DNA of 64,000 nt from Polytrichum commune (lineage: Eukaryota; Streptophyta; Polytrichopsida; Polytrichales; Polytrichaceae): assembly GCA_950295325.1 (NCBI GenBank), contig OX485804.1, positions 48,472,429-48,536,428 of the forward strand. Reading direction: 5' to 3'. Below are positions 35,801 through 47,200 of this stretch, in pieces. The notes under the pieces were generated by a model, which was given only the letters and a program-made list of their open reading frames with translations, did not search any database and was not told the DNA's origin. Made by a program: the position numbers and the translations under genes. Position 1 is the first letter of the stretch. The number at the start of each line of letters is the position of its first letter.

Positions 35801-36052
35801 TCCAAGTGGCCAAAATTGTATTTGGAGTTAGAAGTCCCACAATAGGACCACATACCTATAGACTGGGCCATACTCTCTTGCAAGGCGCACAAACACCTGG
35901 GCCTTCTCCTTCATCATCAACGGTAAATGCCCGATGCCCCACATGTAGGGAGGGCAAGGTATGTGTTGAAGCTTCCACGCTGGCCATGAGAGGTAGAATA
36001 TGATTGTTAACACCATGGCAAGGCTCACTGCCCAACCCCACCATGCTTCCAT
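29831..36052 (-). CDS. CYP711A: Cytochrome P450, CYP711A (MAX1-like), 5 exons
   Basis: Membrane-bound mono-oxygenase of the family that oxidises carlactone to carlactonoic acid and related strigolactones. Exons are 36052-35856, 34488-34336, 33766-32848, 30581-30486 and 30163-29831; phases agree, giving about 565 aa. An in-frame ATG 10 codons upstream (36082) is also possible. Residues 4-22 form the ER anchor. FHIGRQPLVIVADGELCRQL (66-85) and VHKDGLFF (108-115) are typical of CYP711. AGSETT (370-375) is the I-helix motif, ESMR (427-430) the ExxR, FRPERF (479-484) the PERF region, and FGIGPRTCIG (502-511) the haem-binding loop with Cys 509. A 25-aa segment is present three times (193-267), explaining the extra length over the usual 510-540 aa. 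Intron 3 (2.3 kb) holds a SINE, a dispersed repeat and a long direct repeat. Substrate is inferred from family only. Confidence 0.88.
30263..30294 (+). repeat. (TG)n(CG)n microsatellite in P450 intron 4
   Basis: Alternating purine-pyrimidine run, TG repeats followed by CGCGCGCGCG and then TGTG. It is inside the last intron of the P450, about 100 bp from exon 5. Such runs can adopt Z-DNA. A related TG-rich patch lies at 34008-34100 in intron 2. Confidence 0.85.
30795..31480. repeat. Direct repeat flanking the P450 3' exons, right copy
   Basis: Second copy of the repeat at 28690-29370, located in intron 3 of the P450. The two copies bracket exons 4 and 5, so unequal recombination between them would delete the haem-binding exon. 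Confidence 0.75.
32190..32530 (+). repeat. Dispersed repeat family R, copy in P450 intron 3
   Basis: Matches 53370-53690 and other copies in the 53-62 kb region. Conserved blocks read approximately GTGCTCAAGATATG, AAGTCAACAT..T.G, GATGAGCACGAGACTCTTCA and GTGTTTCATATCC. No coding potential or clear termini are seen. Confidence 0.7.
32545..32785 (+). mobile_element. tRNA-derived SINE with (ATC)n tail, copy 2, in P450 intron 3
   Basis: TGACAGTGGAAAGG resembles a pol III box A and CAGTTCGATTCC a box B, about 40 bp apart. A shared body (CAACTGTGAAATCTCCTCTC..., CTTGAGCAGGGTAAGACC) matches 18195-18420. The 3' end is (ATC)n at 32752-32779. It sits about 60 bp from the 3' edge of exon 3. Confidence 0.72.
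33316..33540 (-). repeat. In-frame triplication of a 75-bp segment inside P450 exon 3
   Basis: Three units of exactly 75 bp (25 codons), each containing NPDQELIDRAVKSL followed by a Gly/Ser/Thr-rich linker. The first two units end with linkers resembling GSGTGNVTDQ, and the last runs into the normal sequence AALRMD. The units are highly similar and keep the frame. Other CYP711 proteins have a single equivalent segment between the G-helix region and the ...LFPVLQ.P motif. Confidence 0.9.
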
Positions 36053-36082
36053 CAATCGCCTCCCACAATCTTGAAACCCCAC

Positions 36083-36385
36083 AAGGGGTTTTGGGGGAAT
36101 GGGGGGGAGGGGGCGGAGATAATCTGTAGCACCCGCAAGGGTCAGTGCTTCAAAACATGGTTTGGAGGTACTAAAACATCAGTTCTCACCATCATCATTG
36201 CGAAGTTCTTTTGAATGACAAACTCTATGAAACTTTATATATATATAAGTGGTAATAAAATATTGGGGGTTTGGGTGGTAACACTTACTTTAGGAAAATT
36301 GCTTCAAATTGGTTATGAGACCATCCACATTTAAAATGTAAACCTTTGCTAACTTAGAGGCATTGGTAATGATGGATTCCTCTTA
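36083..36385. other. P450 upstream region
   Basis: Immediate 5' flank of the P450 on the minus strand. It includes a G-run (about 36097-36115) and a short ATATATAT. I cannot identify a TATA box or transcription start with confidence. Confidence 0.4.
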
Positions 36386-36952
36386 GGGGCACTTTATATT
36401 AGGGCCCATTTCTAGGGCCATTTCCAAACCCTAGGCATCAACCAATGAGAGTGCTTAGATTGCCCAAATGGGCCCTAATATGGGCCCTAGGGCTTTATAT
36501 TGAGAGTCGGCCCACTTCTCCTAAAGCTTGCGTGGCGGGTGACATGGCAACGTTTTGGAGGGAAAAAAGTGGGCCGCATGCAAAAAAATGGGTCAAGGGT
36601 TTATGGAGACCCACTTCGCACCTACGGCCCACTTCACCCAACTTCCGTCATATAGTCATTTATGACTTTACGACTTTATGACTTTAGTTCAAGCAAGGGC
36701 ATATTCATTTAAGACAAAGTGGGCTGTGGATTGGGCCTTACAATATAAAGTCCCTAGGCCCATTTGGAAGGCCCACTTTAAAGTAGAATTTCCAATTTGG
36801 GCCCTACAAGTGGGCCCATGGACTTTATACTGCAAGGCCCACTCAACGGCCCACTTTGTAAAGTAGGGCTAAAGTTTAAGGCCCACTTCAAGTCCAAGTG
36901 GGCTCCCCTCCAAATGGGCCGGCCGCCAAATGGGCCCTAATATAAAGCCCCT
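36386..36952. mobile_element. PIF/Harbinger-like MITE upstream of the P450
   Basis: The left end GGGGCACTTTATATTAGGGC mirrors the right end (reverse complement GGGGCTTTATATTAGGGCCC), giving inverted repeats of about 25 bp. TTA occurs at both borders, at the right after one extra T. The interior is rich in GGGCCC, AAGTGGGC and GGCCCACTT in both orientations, so the whole element can fold back. No coding sequence. It lies about 330 bp upstream of the P450 start. Confidence 0.7.
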
Positions 36953-39290
36953 TTAGTGCCCTAAACTGTCCAAGCATGTTACTCCTCTTTTTGGAATAAC
37001 AGTCCATAAGAGCATAAGAGCAACAATTTTCAAGCATCATTGTTAGCTGGTGTTCAAGGAACATTCCAAGACTTGAGATTCCCGAGCATAAGAGCAACAA
37101 TACTCAAGCATCATTCCTCGCTAATGTTCAAGGATCATTCTTCAGTGGTGCTAGGCTAAGGGAACAACCTAAGTTAACATCGTTGAGGTGTGTTATGCAC
37201 ATCTCGAGGTCATCTTTGAATTCCAATCCACCGACAATCAATGTTGTTTAGTCCCCAATTACATCAAGTTATCCAAGATTCCAACCCCACAGTGGCAACT
37301 ATACGTAGCACTTGCAGGGGTCCCCGTCTTTAGAACTTGATTTGCAGCTGCGAAACCACTTCTTTGGAGCTACTTTCACATTATGAGCAATTTTTCGACT
37401 ATATATTATAAGAAATACTGTACATTCACTCAGAAGTGAAATTCAACACCTAGGGTCTGGATTTGGATTGTGACCTCAAAAATGCTTCTAATTAGTTATT
37501 AAACTGACATCTTGAAATTGCAAACCTCTTCTATTGCATACACAAGCCATATGAATGCCCTCTTTCCAAGCACACCTGTCTCCTCTTCGTGAATGAACAA
37601 ACCTTCGATCGATTCATTAAAAGTATTAGAAATGGTTTGGAAGCAACTGTATACGTACCCTCAAGATGTAACGATGATTGCTGAATCTCAGATTCAGCTC
37701 TGGATTTATAGCAGCTCAAAATCCTGCAATCCCCGAGCCAGCTGCTTAATTTCGGAGCAAAATCACGACCTTCCCAGAGATTGTGTGATCGATTGCACAG
37801 CCTCGACCAGCTTAATTTGACAACCTAGCCAGAACTGCCGGAAATCTGGCGCGCAATCCTCAACACCCGGTGGGTTTGATAAGAAAGTAAGGCCCTGAAT
37901 TGCTATTGATCTCCTCAAGACTAGCCAAGTCTCATAAGTACTCCTCCTCCATCACCTGACCCGTGGACCTGCAAAAAAATCCAAAACTCTATCCAAAAAA
38001 ATATCCAACAGTGAATCTGCTCACCAAGTGCAGCTTCAGCTCTCACCTTCAAACCAAAACTAAATGCTCAAAGGTTGGAATCCCAAACTAAAACTAGAGC
38101 ACTGCAACTTTAATTCAGCATCGCTTAGAGTTTCGGCCCTCCGAGGGACAGATATATGGATGCATGCAATTACTGAACTCCTCAAGCCCTGAGTACATAT
38201 GCGTGCTTAATTAATCGTCTGCAAATGTACATCAGAAAACTGACAATTCTAGCCCTCATTCCATCGAGCTGCATTGGAAAGAAGGTTTATGGCGGGCGAA
38301 GGAAGGAGATGCCCGGAGGCTGAAATCTTTCTCTCTTGCTTTCTTTCTTTTGCTTCTGCGGCCTGCAAATTGGTGGAGATTCCCGAAACAAAAATTTGTC
38401 AACCTGGACAGGTAGACCGTGCGGGGGGATCTTCTTCTATCGCTAAAAATTAAAAACCCCAGGAATTTGCTTGCTTAATTTATAAAGTTGACCTTGTTGC
38501 TAATAAGTTAATGCAACTTTTAGTGGTGGAGGGGGGTGTTGGTGAGGTTGGACATTTTCCAATCTGCGAACTTCATATCATAGGCCTCTATTTTAAACCT
38601 CTAGTTTATCGTGTCAACCCCGTTTTATGGTGCTTAGTTTAGGACCGTGAGCTTGATCTCCACAGTGAAGATGGCACCATTGAGCTGTTTCGTTACTTGG
38701 TTCCTTGTTACTTGTTACGTGGCAGCTGCCTCATGGGTGTCGTCATCTTGGCCTTCTGTCTCAAAAACATACAATAAAAAATGGCACAATTGGTTCAGCG
38801 AATCTGGCGAAATGACATGTGGGAAATAAATTTCTATCATGCCATGAGGGAGGTCACTGCATTTGTAACCTATGTAGTGTATTACAGTGACGAACAAAAT
38901 TGAGCACTCAACTGAGAACTTCAATTTCGGCAAGCAATCTTTGGCGATTGAAATTTGATATCATTGAAGTAATTAAGCAAAGTATGTGTACAAAGTAGTC
39001 TTCTTCATGTATGTAAAAAGAAAATTTAAAAAAATATTAGGGTTTTGGACAATAGCCATGTCGAAGCGGCTGGGGTTCATAAACTCAGTTTTGTTTGGAG
39101 CCACCAGATGAACTTCAATTTTCATTTGCATACTCATTTGTGGTCAATTTCGTTAGATCATTAGTGCATTGTGACGCTCTGCAATTGGAGATTGTGTAGT
39201 AGTGAGCATTCGTGCAATTGCTTCTGTATGCCTCGTTCATTTGTGTCGTAAAAGCTCCAAGCGTTGGAGCAACTTCGGAATGGCAATTCA
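36953..39290. other. Intergenic region between MITE and transposon nest
   Basis: No gene is recognised. The 37280-37370 segment resembles 58040-58130 (TGGCAACTAT.TGTAGCA and TAGAACCTG.TTTG). A moderately GC-rich part at 37850-38400 could be a leader or promoter, but I see no coding exon there. Confidence 0.4.
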
Positions 39291-39299
39291 ACATGAAAA

Positions 39300-39674
39300 G
39301 TTGCGGATGCGATTGGGATGAGTCAATCTTGGGTAGTTAGGCTTAGAAAGGAGATTGCGGGGGAGCTTGAGAGGCAAAAAGGAGGGTGCCCAAGACACTT
39401 TACTGCGAGAGAGAGGCGGAGATGTGTCATCTTCCTTACGGAAAGGCGTTTGGGAGTTGCATCAAAGGTGGCACCAAAGATTCGAAATGAATTAGGTAAA
39501 AATATGTCCGATGTAACTGTGAGACATGCTTTGCGATGGGAAGGTTTCGCTGCACATGTGCAATAGAAGAAGCCGTTGTTAACAAGAAAACATGCTCAGG
39601 CACGGGTGAGGTTTGCTCGTAGGTTTGCAAATTGGACCGTTCATGATTGGAAACGCGTTATTTATAATGATGAG
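39300..39674 (+). pseudogene. Tc1/mariner transposase remnant, N-terminal and central part
   Basis: The frame reads a helix-turn-helix region (VADAIGMSQSWVVRLRKEI), then TARERRR and SDVTVRHALRWEGF. After an in-frame TAG at 39563-39565 it continues KPLLTRKHAQARVRFARRF and NWTVHDWKRVIYNDE, the classic segment ending at the second catalytic Asp of Tc1 transposases (usually FSDES). The frame is interrupted at this Asp-Glu by a 10.5-kb insertion and resumes at 50202. The sequence between this Asp and the extreme C-terminus is missing, so the element was already internally deleted. Confidence 0.85.
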
Positions 39675-39939
39675 CAGGGTTGTCTATCGCGACGTCATGA
39701 CGGGGTCGTGCCGTCATGACGCGTCGTGTCGGGTCGGACCCCTCCGTCACGACACAATAGGCTCCTCATAGGGTCAACCTAGTAGGGTGGGTAAAATACT
39801 TACCTTCTTGCCAAGGTGGCGTCCTATGTGGCAAAAAATGCCGACGTGGATGTGCATATTTCCCTTGGCATGTAAACCATTTTGCCATTGTGTTTACCAT
39901 TTTGTTAAAATCAAAGTAATAAAATATTACTAAGGAGGG

Positions 39940-40119
39940 TGTAGGTCGGACGGGGGAGAGGGTCGGACGGGGGGAACGGGTGGGGAGCGCGGGCGGACGT
40001 GTGGGAACGTGGGGGAACATGGGGTCGGATGGGGGTGAGGGTCGGACGGGGGGGGGGGGGGTCGGATGGGGTGGGGAGGGGTCGGACGGGGGGGGGGGGT
40101 CGGACGGGGTGGGGAGGGG
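39940..40119 (+). repeat. G-rich minisatellite, left part
   Basis: Degenerate repeats of GTCGGACGGGG(G)n with variants such as GGGAACGTGGGG. All G is on the plus strand. It continues on the other side of the CACTA insertion (49438-49970), so one array was split in two. The many runs of four or more G would support G-quadruplexes. Confidence 0.9.
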
Positions 40120-41094
40120 TTCACTACAAGGGCTTGGCTGTCTGTTTTGACAAAAAATTGACAAAAAATTGTTAACTGTCTTGTCAATTAGGGCACCTTG
40201 ATTCGGTCACATTTTTGACACACTTTGGTCATCTCGACTGTCAATTCGGATATAAATACACGTAGGACACCCGGCCCCGTTCCCCAATGCCACGTTGGAT
40301 TTATTTGCCATGTCACGTTTTATACCTTGGTGAAAATTTGAAATTGACTGCTATGTCACCATTTACATGTTTGTGAAATTTAGAATAGCAACTGCCATGT
40401 CACCATTTACAACTTGGTAAAAATCAAATTTGACTGTAGTTAATTTTGGTATGAAGTTCCTAGAAGTTTCGTGGAGGTGGAAATCGCATGAATTTTACTG
40501 AATGATAATTTGTTACCTTTGGAATTTTTGGAATTTTACTGAATGATAATTCCTTATTGTTTTTACTGCAGTTGCTTGTAATTCATGGCCTTTGGTTACT
40601 GATTCAAGATAAACCAATGTGGCGGTTCCAAGTGGAGGCTTCATATTCCAAAACTGCCGAACGGAATTTTTATACATATTTTGGCACGTGGAAATTGTAG
40701 GACCATTCAAATTCTACATGTAGCTTAATAGTGTAGGCGTTCAAATACAGTTGCAAAATGAAATTTGGTTTCATAAAATTGTACAATACAATAAAAACTG
40801 TACACATACCATATACAGAGGAGTTTATTTCATACGTATGAATGCACGTGCTTATCACCAATATGGTCCTCATGCTATATCTATTTCTAATTGTAACACA
40901 CGTACTGGGTGTTGTGCCCGAATATTCGATCATCCTCAACATCCCTATAAGTAAAAAAAAAGGTTAACAACAACTATATTCCCTTTGATGTTGTCGAATT
41001 CCAGTGATTGCAGAGAATTGAAGGCCACTTCAAGTCAACTCCGCTTAACTCTCTTCCTCAAGGCTTGTGATTTCTTCAATACCAGACTGCTCGC

Positions 41095-43836
41095 CTATCC
41101 TGTAGCAACGTCCTCGCCCTGCAAAACCATAGCATGCTTTCACATCGTACATGGATCGTGTTTTTTTAACTCCTAATTTATATTTACTAAACTTAAGCAT
41201 TGAATCACCATTGCAGCTCTTTGAAATGCCCGCACAAATCCAGCCAATATATACTATATTGAATCTGCTACACTACCTTAAGTAAGAAATCACATTTCCG
41301 CCATTTTTCAAAGACCTCGGCATTTCATGTAAGCAAATACTCAAACTAAAGCAAAGGAAAACTAAGCAAAGCTTTTAATTACAATGCTAGATTGACAAAT
41401 TTTAACACGTACCTGAATACAAACTACCTGCCGTGCCCCTTCTGCGAGTTCTACGGCCTCTGTTGCTTCAGCTCTGTGACTCTGACAATCACAACCAATG
41501 CTGGTATCTTAATTCCAAGGATTATTTTGTGTTTTTAGCTACCAACCATGAATTTTAAAAACGGAATACATAGAACCAGAATTGAAGTCAATTACTTGAT
41601 GACTACATAGCATATGGTTTAAGAAACTTATCATACCTTTAGCGTAACGATATGTGCTTCACTTGCCATAGACTCGTTATCAGGTTCAACTACTCTTTCA
41701 GAAAACTTCTCCGTGCTAACGGCTGCAACTTCAGCTGATTTAGTTTTTAGAGAGTCCTCTAAAGCAGCTAAACGTTCCATTAGTTTCAAAACGAATGGGT
41801 TAGAGGCAATTTGCTCCTCAGTCATATCATGGATTTGCTTGCGTTTGGATCGTCCGCCATATCCCTTGTCCCGCGCCATTTCAAACTGTATCTCCTCTGG
41901 ATCAGGAGATCTTCTCAGCATCTTTCGGAGTTTCTCTCGTACGCCCACCTCCCCAGAGGGCCCAGTGCAACCGAAGTTGACTCTGCTCGCATTTGCCTTG
42001 CTGTAGCTTATGGACTTCCTGATTGTTGCTGGATTCTCCAACTCCCTTTTCAGCGACCTCCACGCCCGATCTGTCACATCTGGAGGTTTTGGTTCCTTGT
42101 TGCGAATCTTTTTCCATAACTCTGAACGTCTCAAGGACACTCCCCGGGCTATAACTTCCTTCACTACCTCAAATTTAATAGGCGTACTGTACTCCCAAGT
42201 CTGTTGAATCCACTCACCAATTTCCTTCACAGCGTCCTCGGGTTGTCTATTGATCTGTCCTATTGCTGGATCTAGTTTCCTTGATAGTAACATCACCTCC
42301 TTGCGCCAATCATTTACACCTGCCCCGTAAGGTTTCTTAGTGTACTCATCCACGAGCAGATAGTTTCTGGGTTTACCTTCTTGACGACGCCTATCCCCTT
42401 CTCTCTCTCTTGCCTTCTTTGCGTGCCTCCTCTCTTTCCGTTTCTCAGCTTCTGTTTCACCATATAGATATCCTGGGACCGACTCGTTTGCATCTGCATA
42501 GCCTTGCTCTTCTACGTCTTCGAGCTCTTCTTCGTAGTTTTGTGAACTGTCATCACTGCTATCGGCCTCATGATCTGAATTGTACAATGAATACATCTGT
42601 CGCTGGTGTTCTCCAGATGGTGACCTGCGCCCGGTATTATCTATATACTCTTCGCGAGATTTTCCACGTACCTGTAGCAAATCAGAGGAACATAATGATT
42701 GAGCCCTCAATAACGCCTTCTGTATTTCATCCTAGCGTTCCTTTACATAGCGTCATAACTGAATTTAAAAAACCAACTTATAGTGTACTGAAATGATCAA
42801 ACACATGGGACAGTATTTCTTATAGTGAATATAGTGATTAACGAATATAGTGATCAAGTAAGTAGAAGGGTTCAGGGTAGAACTTGGTCGCGTTGTTTTG
42901 TAGTCTTGGGACTTCGTGGCCTCCGATGACCTAGTGATTCAGAGGTTGTGGACAACCAAAGGTTGGTAGCATGATGATTTGCCCGTACTGTGCTTGCGTT
43001 ACTCTCCACATTGTTTGGTGGAGGCGGCGCAGATGGTGTTTTAGTTGAGCGCACTTCTTTGACCCGTGCACCTGTGGCTTCGAAGAAACACACAGACAAC
43101 AAGAGTCACATCCACCGATTCACATTCAATGCAAGGAGCTCAACATTCCCTGAAAGCAAAATCAAATCATATTTCTCTTTACTAGTAAAAATTAATTGCA
43201 TACAATACACTTTAAGGTATGTCAATCACGGTTATGTTATGATGCTTAGATTTGCAACCACAGATTTGGTATTTCACATTTTATTGTGCATGATTATTTA
43301 ATTCTTAGGGATATAATTCTTCACCATAATTCACATCAATTACTATAGTAATATGTCGTCTAACCTTGGTTTTCTCCAGTTTGAGACGGTGTTGATGTAT
43401 CTTCGTCCTCGTGTTCTTCAGAATCGTTGTGTTGATTTTCTAAATCGGTTGGTCCCACTGCCCCATCGTGTGGAACTGATTTTGGTTTTTTAGATCTTCC
43501 TCGCGTGTTGTGGATCTGTCGAGGCGGTTTAAACTGAGGTGGTGGAGGTGAGGTATGCGGTGGTACTACATGAGCATGTGACGACGTAGCAACCCCTGTG
43601 TCGCGGACTCGCACAGTAGCATTTGGACGATGGCCGATTTCTTGAACCTCACCTACGTCAATTGATGCTTGAAGTGATGCGATAATAGGTTTATGAGATT
43701 GTCGAGGCTTCTTTTTTCTCACATTGTTGGCTGAGTCCGGTCCAACAACATTTGCGGTGTCTCTTTGTTCTGGCACTGCTTCCTTCCACTGAACAAACCT
43801 TTCGCTCCCTCCCTCCGAACGTGACAGTCGAACCAT
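41095..43836 (-). CDS. CACTA accessory protein (Ptta/En/Spm-like), 5 exons
   Basis: Putative TNPA-like DNA-binding partner of the transposase. A consistent model joins 43836-43365, 43077-42884, 42671-41637, 41481-41414 and 41118-41095, all GT-AG with matching phases and no internal stop. The N-terminal part is polar, with TRGRSKKPKS typical of plant transposase-24/Ptta proteins, and acidic stretches (HNDSEEHEDEDTS). The middle has an acidic then Lys/Arg-rich region (EAEKRKERRHAKKAREREG). The C-terminal part holds DRAWRSLKRELENPATIRKS, VNFGCTGPSGEVGVRE and a coiled-coil-like end (KLMERLAALEDSLK). It is divergent from the transposase gene across a roughly 430-bp promoter region. Unlike the transposase it seems intact. 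The function is inferred from context and family resemblance. Confidence 0.72.
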
Positions 43837-44267
43837 TTCCTGTGAACAATATCAAAGCACAACACAGTTTCAACTTAGCACAATTTCAATTTTAGCACAT
43901 TTTCAATTTTAACATAGTTTCAACTTAGCACTTCAATTTTGTGTCAACTTCTTTTTAGTGCAATTTCTGGTTTCAGCTGATGCTTGAAGAATGACCGGCG
44001 AGGAAATTCAAGTAAAGTTACTACAGTAGAGATACTCGCCACGAAATTGGCACACGATCCTCGAAGGATGGTTTTTGTAAAGGAGGGCAAGACTGTTTTT
44101 TGTTTACTTTGAATCCATGTTCTCAATTTGAACGTATTGTGCGTAGTGTAGTCATATCGTTTTCAGCCTGCATGTATGAAACGAAGAATAAGTCCTAAAA
44201 CCGCGGGTTATCCACGATGCTACGTGCTCTTAACCATTCGATGTGCATTTGATGTTGTGCTTCCGTA
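43837..44267. other. Divergent promoter region of the CACTA element
   Basis: Separates the two divergent CACTA genes. At 43855-43945 a degenerate tandem motif (TTTCAACTTAGCAC / ATTTTCAATTTTA) occurs several times. The first exon of the transposase may lie here, but I could not place it. Confidence 0.4.
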
Positions 44268-47200
44268 TTGAAGAGAAATCCCCATGAACGGACTGAAATA
44301 AGAGAAGATGACTTTGAACTCGACGGTCATGCACCAGTACAAGAGGACAATAACACGAGAGAAGAGGACGTCTTTTTGGATGCAGAAGACTATGTGGCTT
44401 TTCAACCAGCACCTCCGAATACAAATGTCAACTTCGAGGAGATGGCGGAAAACTACTTTGCGAGGGTGGATGAAATTCACGGGTCCTTCAGAGAGGTGGA
44501 GGACGAAACACTGGATTTCGATGACATGTCTTCAGAGGAAGATGAACCAGATTGTACACCTATCGTGGAGGCGCTACTCCGAGAGTCTATGCAGCCCCTG
44601 TATCCAGGTTCTAAGAATAGCAGGTTATAGTTTAGCATCATTCTTATGTCCTTGTGCACACTGTTTTCATTCAGCCACCATTGCTTAGACGAAATATTGA
44701 CGTTCCTAAAATATGATGTACTGCCAAAAAACAATACATGCCCGAAATCTTCATATGAGATGAAGACAATGCTCATGAAGCTTGGTTTATCGCATGAGAC
44801 CATACACTGTTGTGAGTGTGGTCGAACGTTATACTGGAAAGAGAAGTCAGAATTACAGGAGTGTCCAATTTGCATGAAGTCCAGGTACGTTCCAGGGTCC
44901 AAATCTGTTCCAGTTAGGGTGCTCCGGTATTTCTCATTGATAAGGAGGTTGAGAAGAATGTTTCGTTGTCCAGAATTAGCAAAGCATATGCGATGGCATA
45001 GTGCAAATTTTTCGCAAGATAGGAAAATGAGATTAGTTGTGGATAGTGAACAATGGAGATTCATTCAAGAACATTTTCCTAGCTTTAGTGGGCAGGATAG
45101 GAATCTTAGAATGGGGTTTGCTTTAGACGGCGTAAATCTGCACAGTTTGCAGTCTTCTAAACACTCTGTGTGGCCGGTTATGATAGTACTCTACAACCTA
45201 CCACCATATTTGTTAACGAAAAGATTCTTCATTAGTCTAAGTATGATAATACCTGGACCTACCTCACCATCAGAGAATACGATAGATGTCTTTTTACAAC
45301 CACTTGTACATGAGCTAAAGAAACTTTGGAGGGGAGTGTTAGCTACTGATATGTTAGAACCAGATGGACCAAATAGGCGCTTCAAGATGCGAGGCATGCT
45401 CATATGGACGATAAATGATTATCCAGCCTATACTCTGATCTTTGGTCAAAGTGGGAAAGGGTATGCCGGTTGTCCGGTATGTGGGGAGGGGACTTTTGCA
45501 GAGCATTCGAGAGAGGCATGCAAGACAGTTTTTCTAGGCCATCGGAGGTGGCTCAGACCGAACCACCATTGGAGGACAGCCCGTGCCGCGTTCAATGGGC
45601 GACCAAATCACGATCCACCACCTGTTTGACAATCCGGAGTAACAGTGAGATTGCGAGGAGCATGGAGGGAGTCCTTCCTCCAACTTGGGGGGCGTCAAAA
45701 TTCGCAACATGACCCTGTAAAAAAAACGGGTGTAAAACGAGTAAGCATTTTGTTTCAACTACCATATTGGCAGGTAAGTCTATTTTATTTCTTATGTTTT
45801 TTTGTTTATAATTTGATTATGTTAAGTCCGTTTATAGTAGGAGTGCTCTCATGCGCTAGGGTAGCTAAGACTTAAGTGTGCACAATTATATTGATGGCCT
45901 GAATTTCAGCTCTTGCACTAGTGGAATTTGATCAGAATATGTTGTTCACAGGAGTGGCTAATATCAAGTAGCGCTCCTAGTGTAGAATTGTGACAGTTAA
46001 TTAAACAGTTTAACTCAAATTTGGGAGGCTAAATGTTAGTGTGGTCTGTGCAGAAACTTCCTACCCGGCACACGTTAGACGCAATGCATTGCGAAAAAAA
46101 CATATGTGAAAATTTATTGAGGACGTTGTTTGGCGAAACAGATGATGCGAAATCGAGGGAGGACATGCGTGCAAGGGGGATCCGGCCACACCTTCACTTG
46201 CAGCGGAATCCGGATGGACGTACTCATTTCAAGCCCGATGCACCATATGTTCTGACAAAAGACGAGCGTCAGCAATTCCTCACCACATTGAGAGATTTAA
46301 AATTTCCATCAGGTTATGTAGGCCCCTTGAGCTCTAGGATATCAGATGGGAAATTGAGGGGTTTAAAGACTCATGATTTTCATATCTTGCTCCAACAAGT
46401 GATACCTTTGTGTTTAAGGAACATAGGTAATTGCAAAGTTGTTGGAGCTGTAATGCGCGTCAGTTGATTATTTCGAGTCATCACTGCGAAAGTGGTAGAT
46501 GTTAATCAAAAAGTAGTAATGCTAGAAGATGTCGCTGAGACCATTTGCTCGTTAGAAAAGGAGTTGCCACCATCAATATTTGTCATAATGATGCATCTAC
46601 CAATACACTTGGTGGAGGAGTTATACATTTGCGGTCCAGTCCATACGCGCTGGATGTATCCATTTGAGAGGTATATGAAAGGCTTGAAAGGATTCGTGAA
46701 AAATAAAGCTAAACCTGAAGGGAGTATGGCACATGGATATTTGAGAGAAGAGTCAGTTGGCTTTCTAAATGAGTATCTCTCAGAGTATACTCCTACAAGA
46801 AAGCGAGCATGGGATGACAAGGAGGAACCTGCAATGTTTGATGAGATCCTGGAGGGTGCCAAACGGGACCGAGTCATGTCGCCTGAGTTTATGAAGTTGA
46901 TACACGGATTTGTACTAGAGAACACCGAGCACATGGCTCCCTACACAAGGTACGACTTTCCTTCTTTACCTGGATGTGTGTGCATGTTAGGGTTAATTTT
47001 GATGCGTGTCAGGAGCTACCCACTTGAACAGAATTAAAAAGAGTTTTACAATTGGGGTTGAACTTAGGTAATTCGTTAGCTTTAGGGCCCAGTAGGAATC
47101 TTGGATGGGCAGTCTAACGTTAGGGAGTTTATGAATGAGTGGCCGAGTCCTAATTCACGCTGTACAGGAAATATGAGGACCAGGCAAAAGAACGGGAGCA

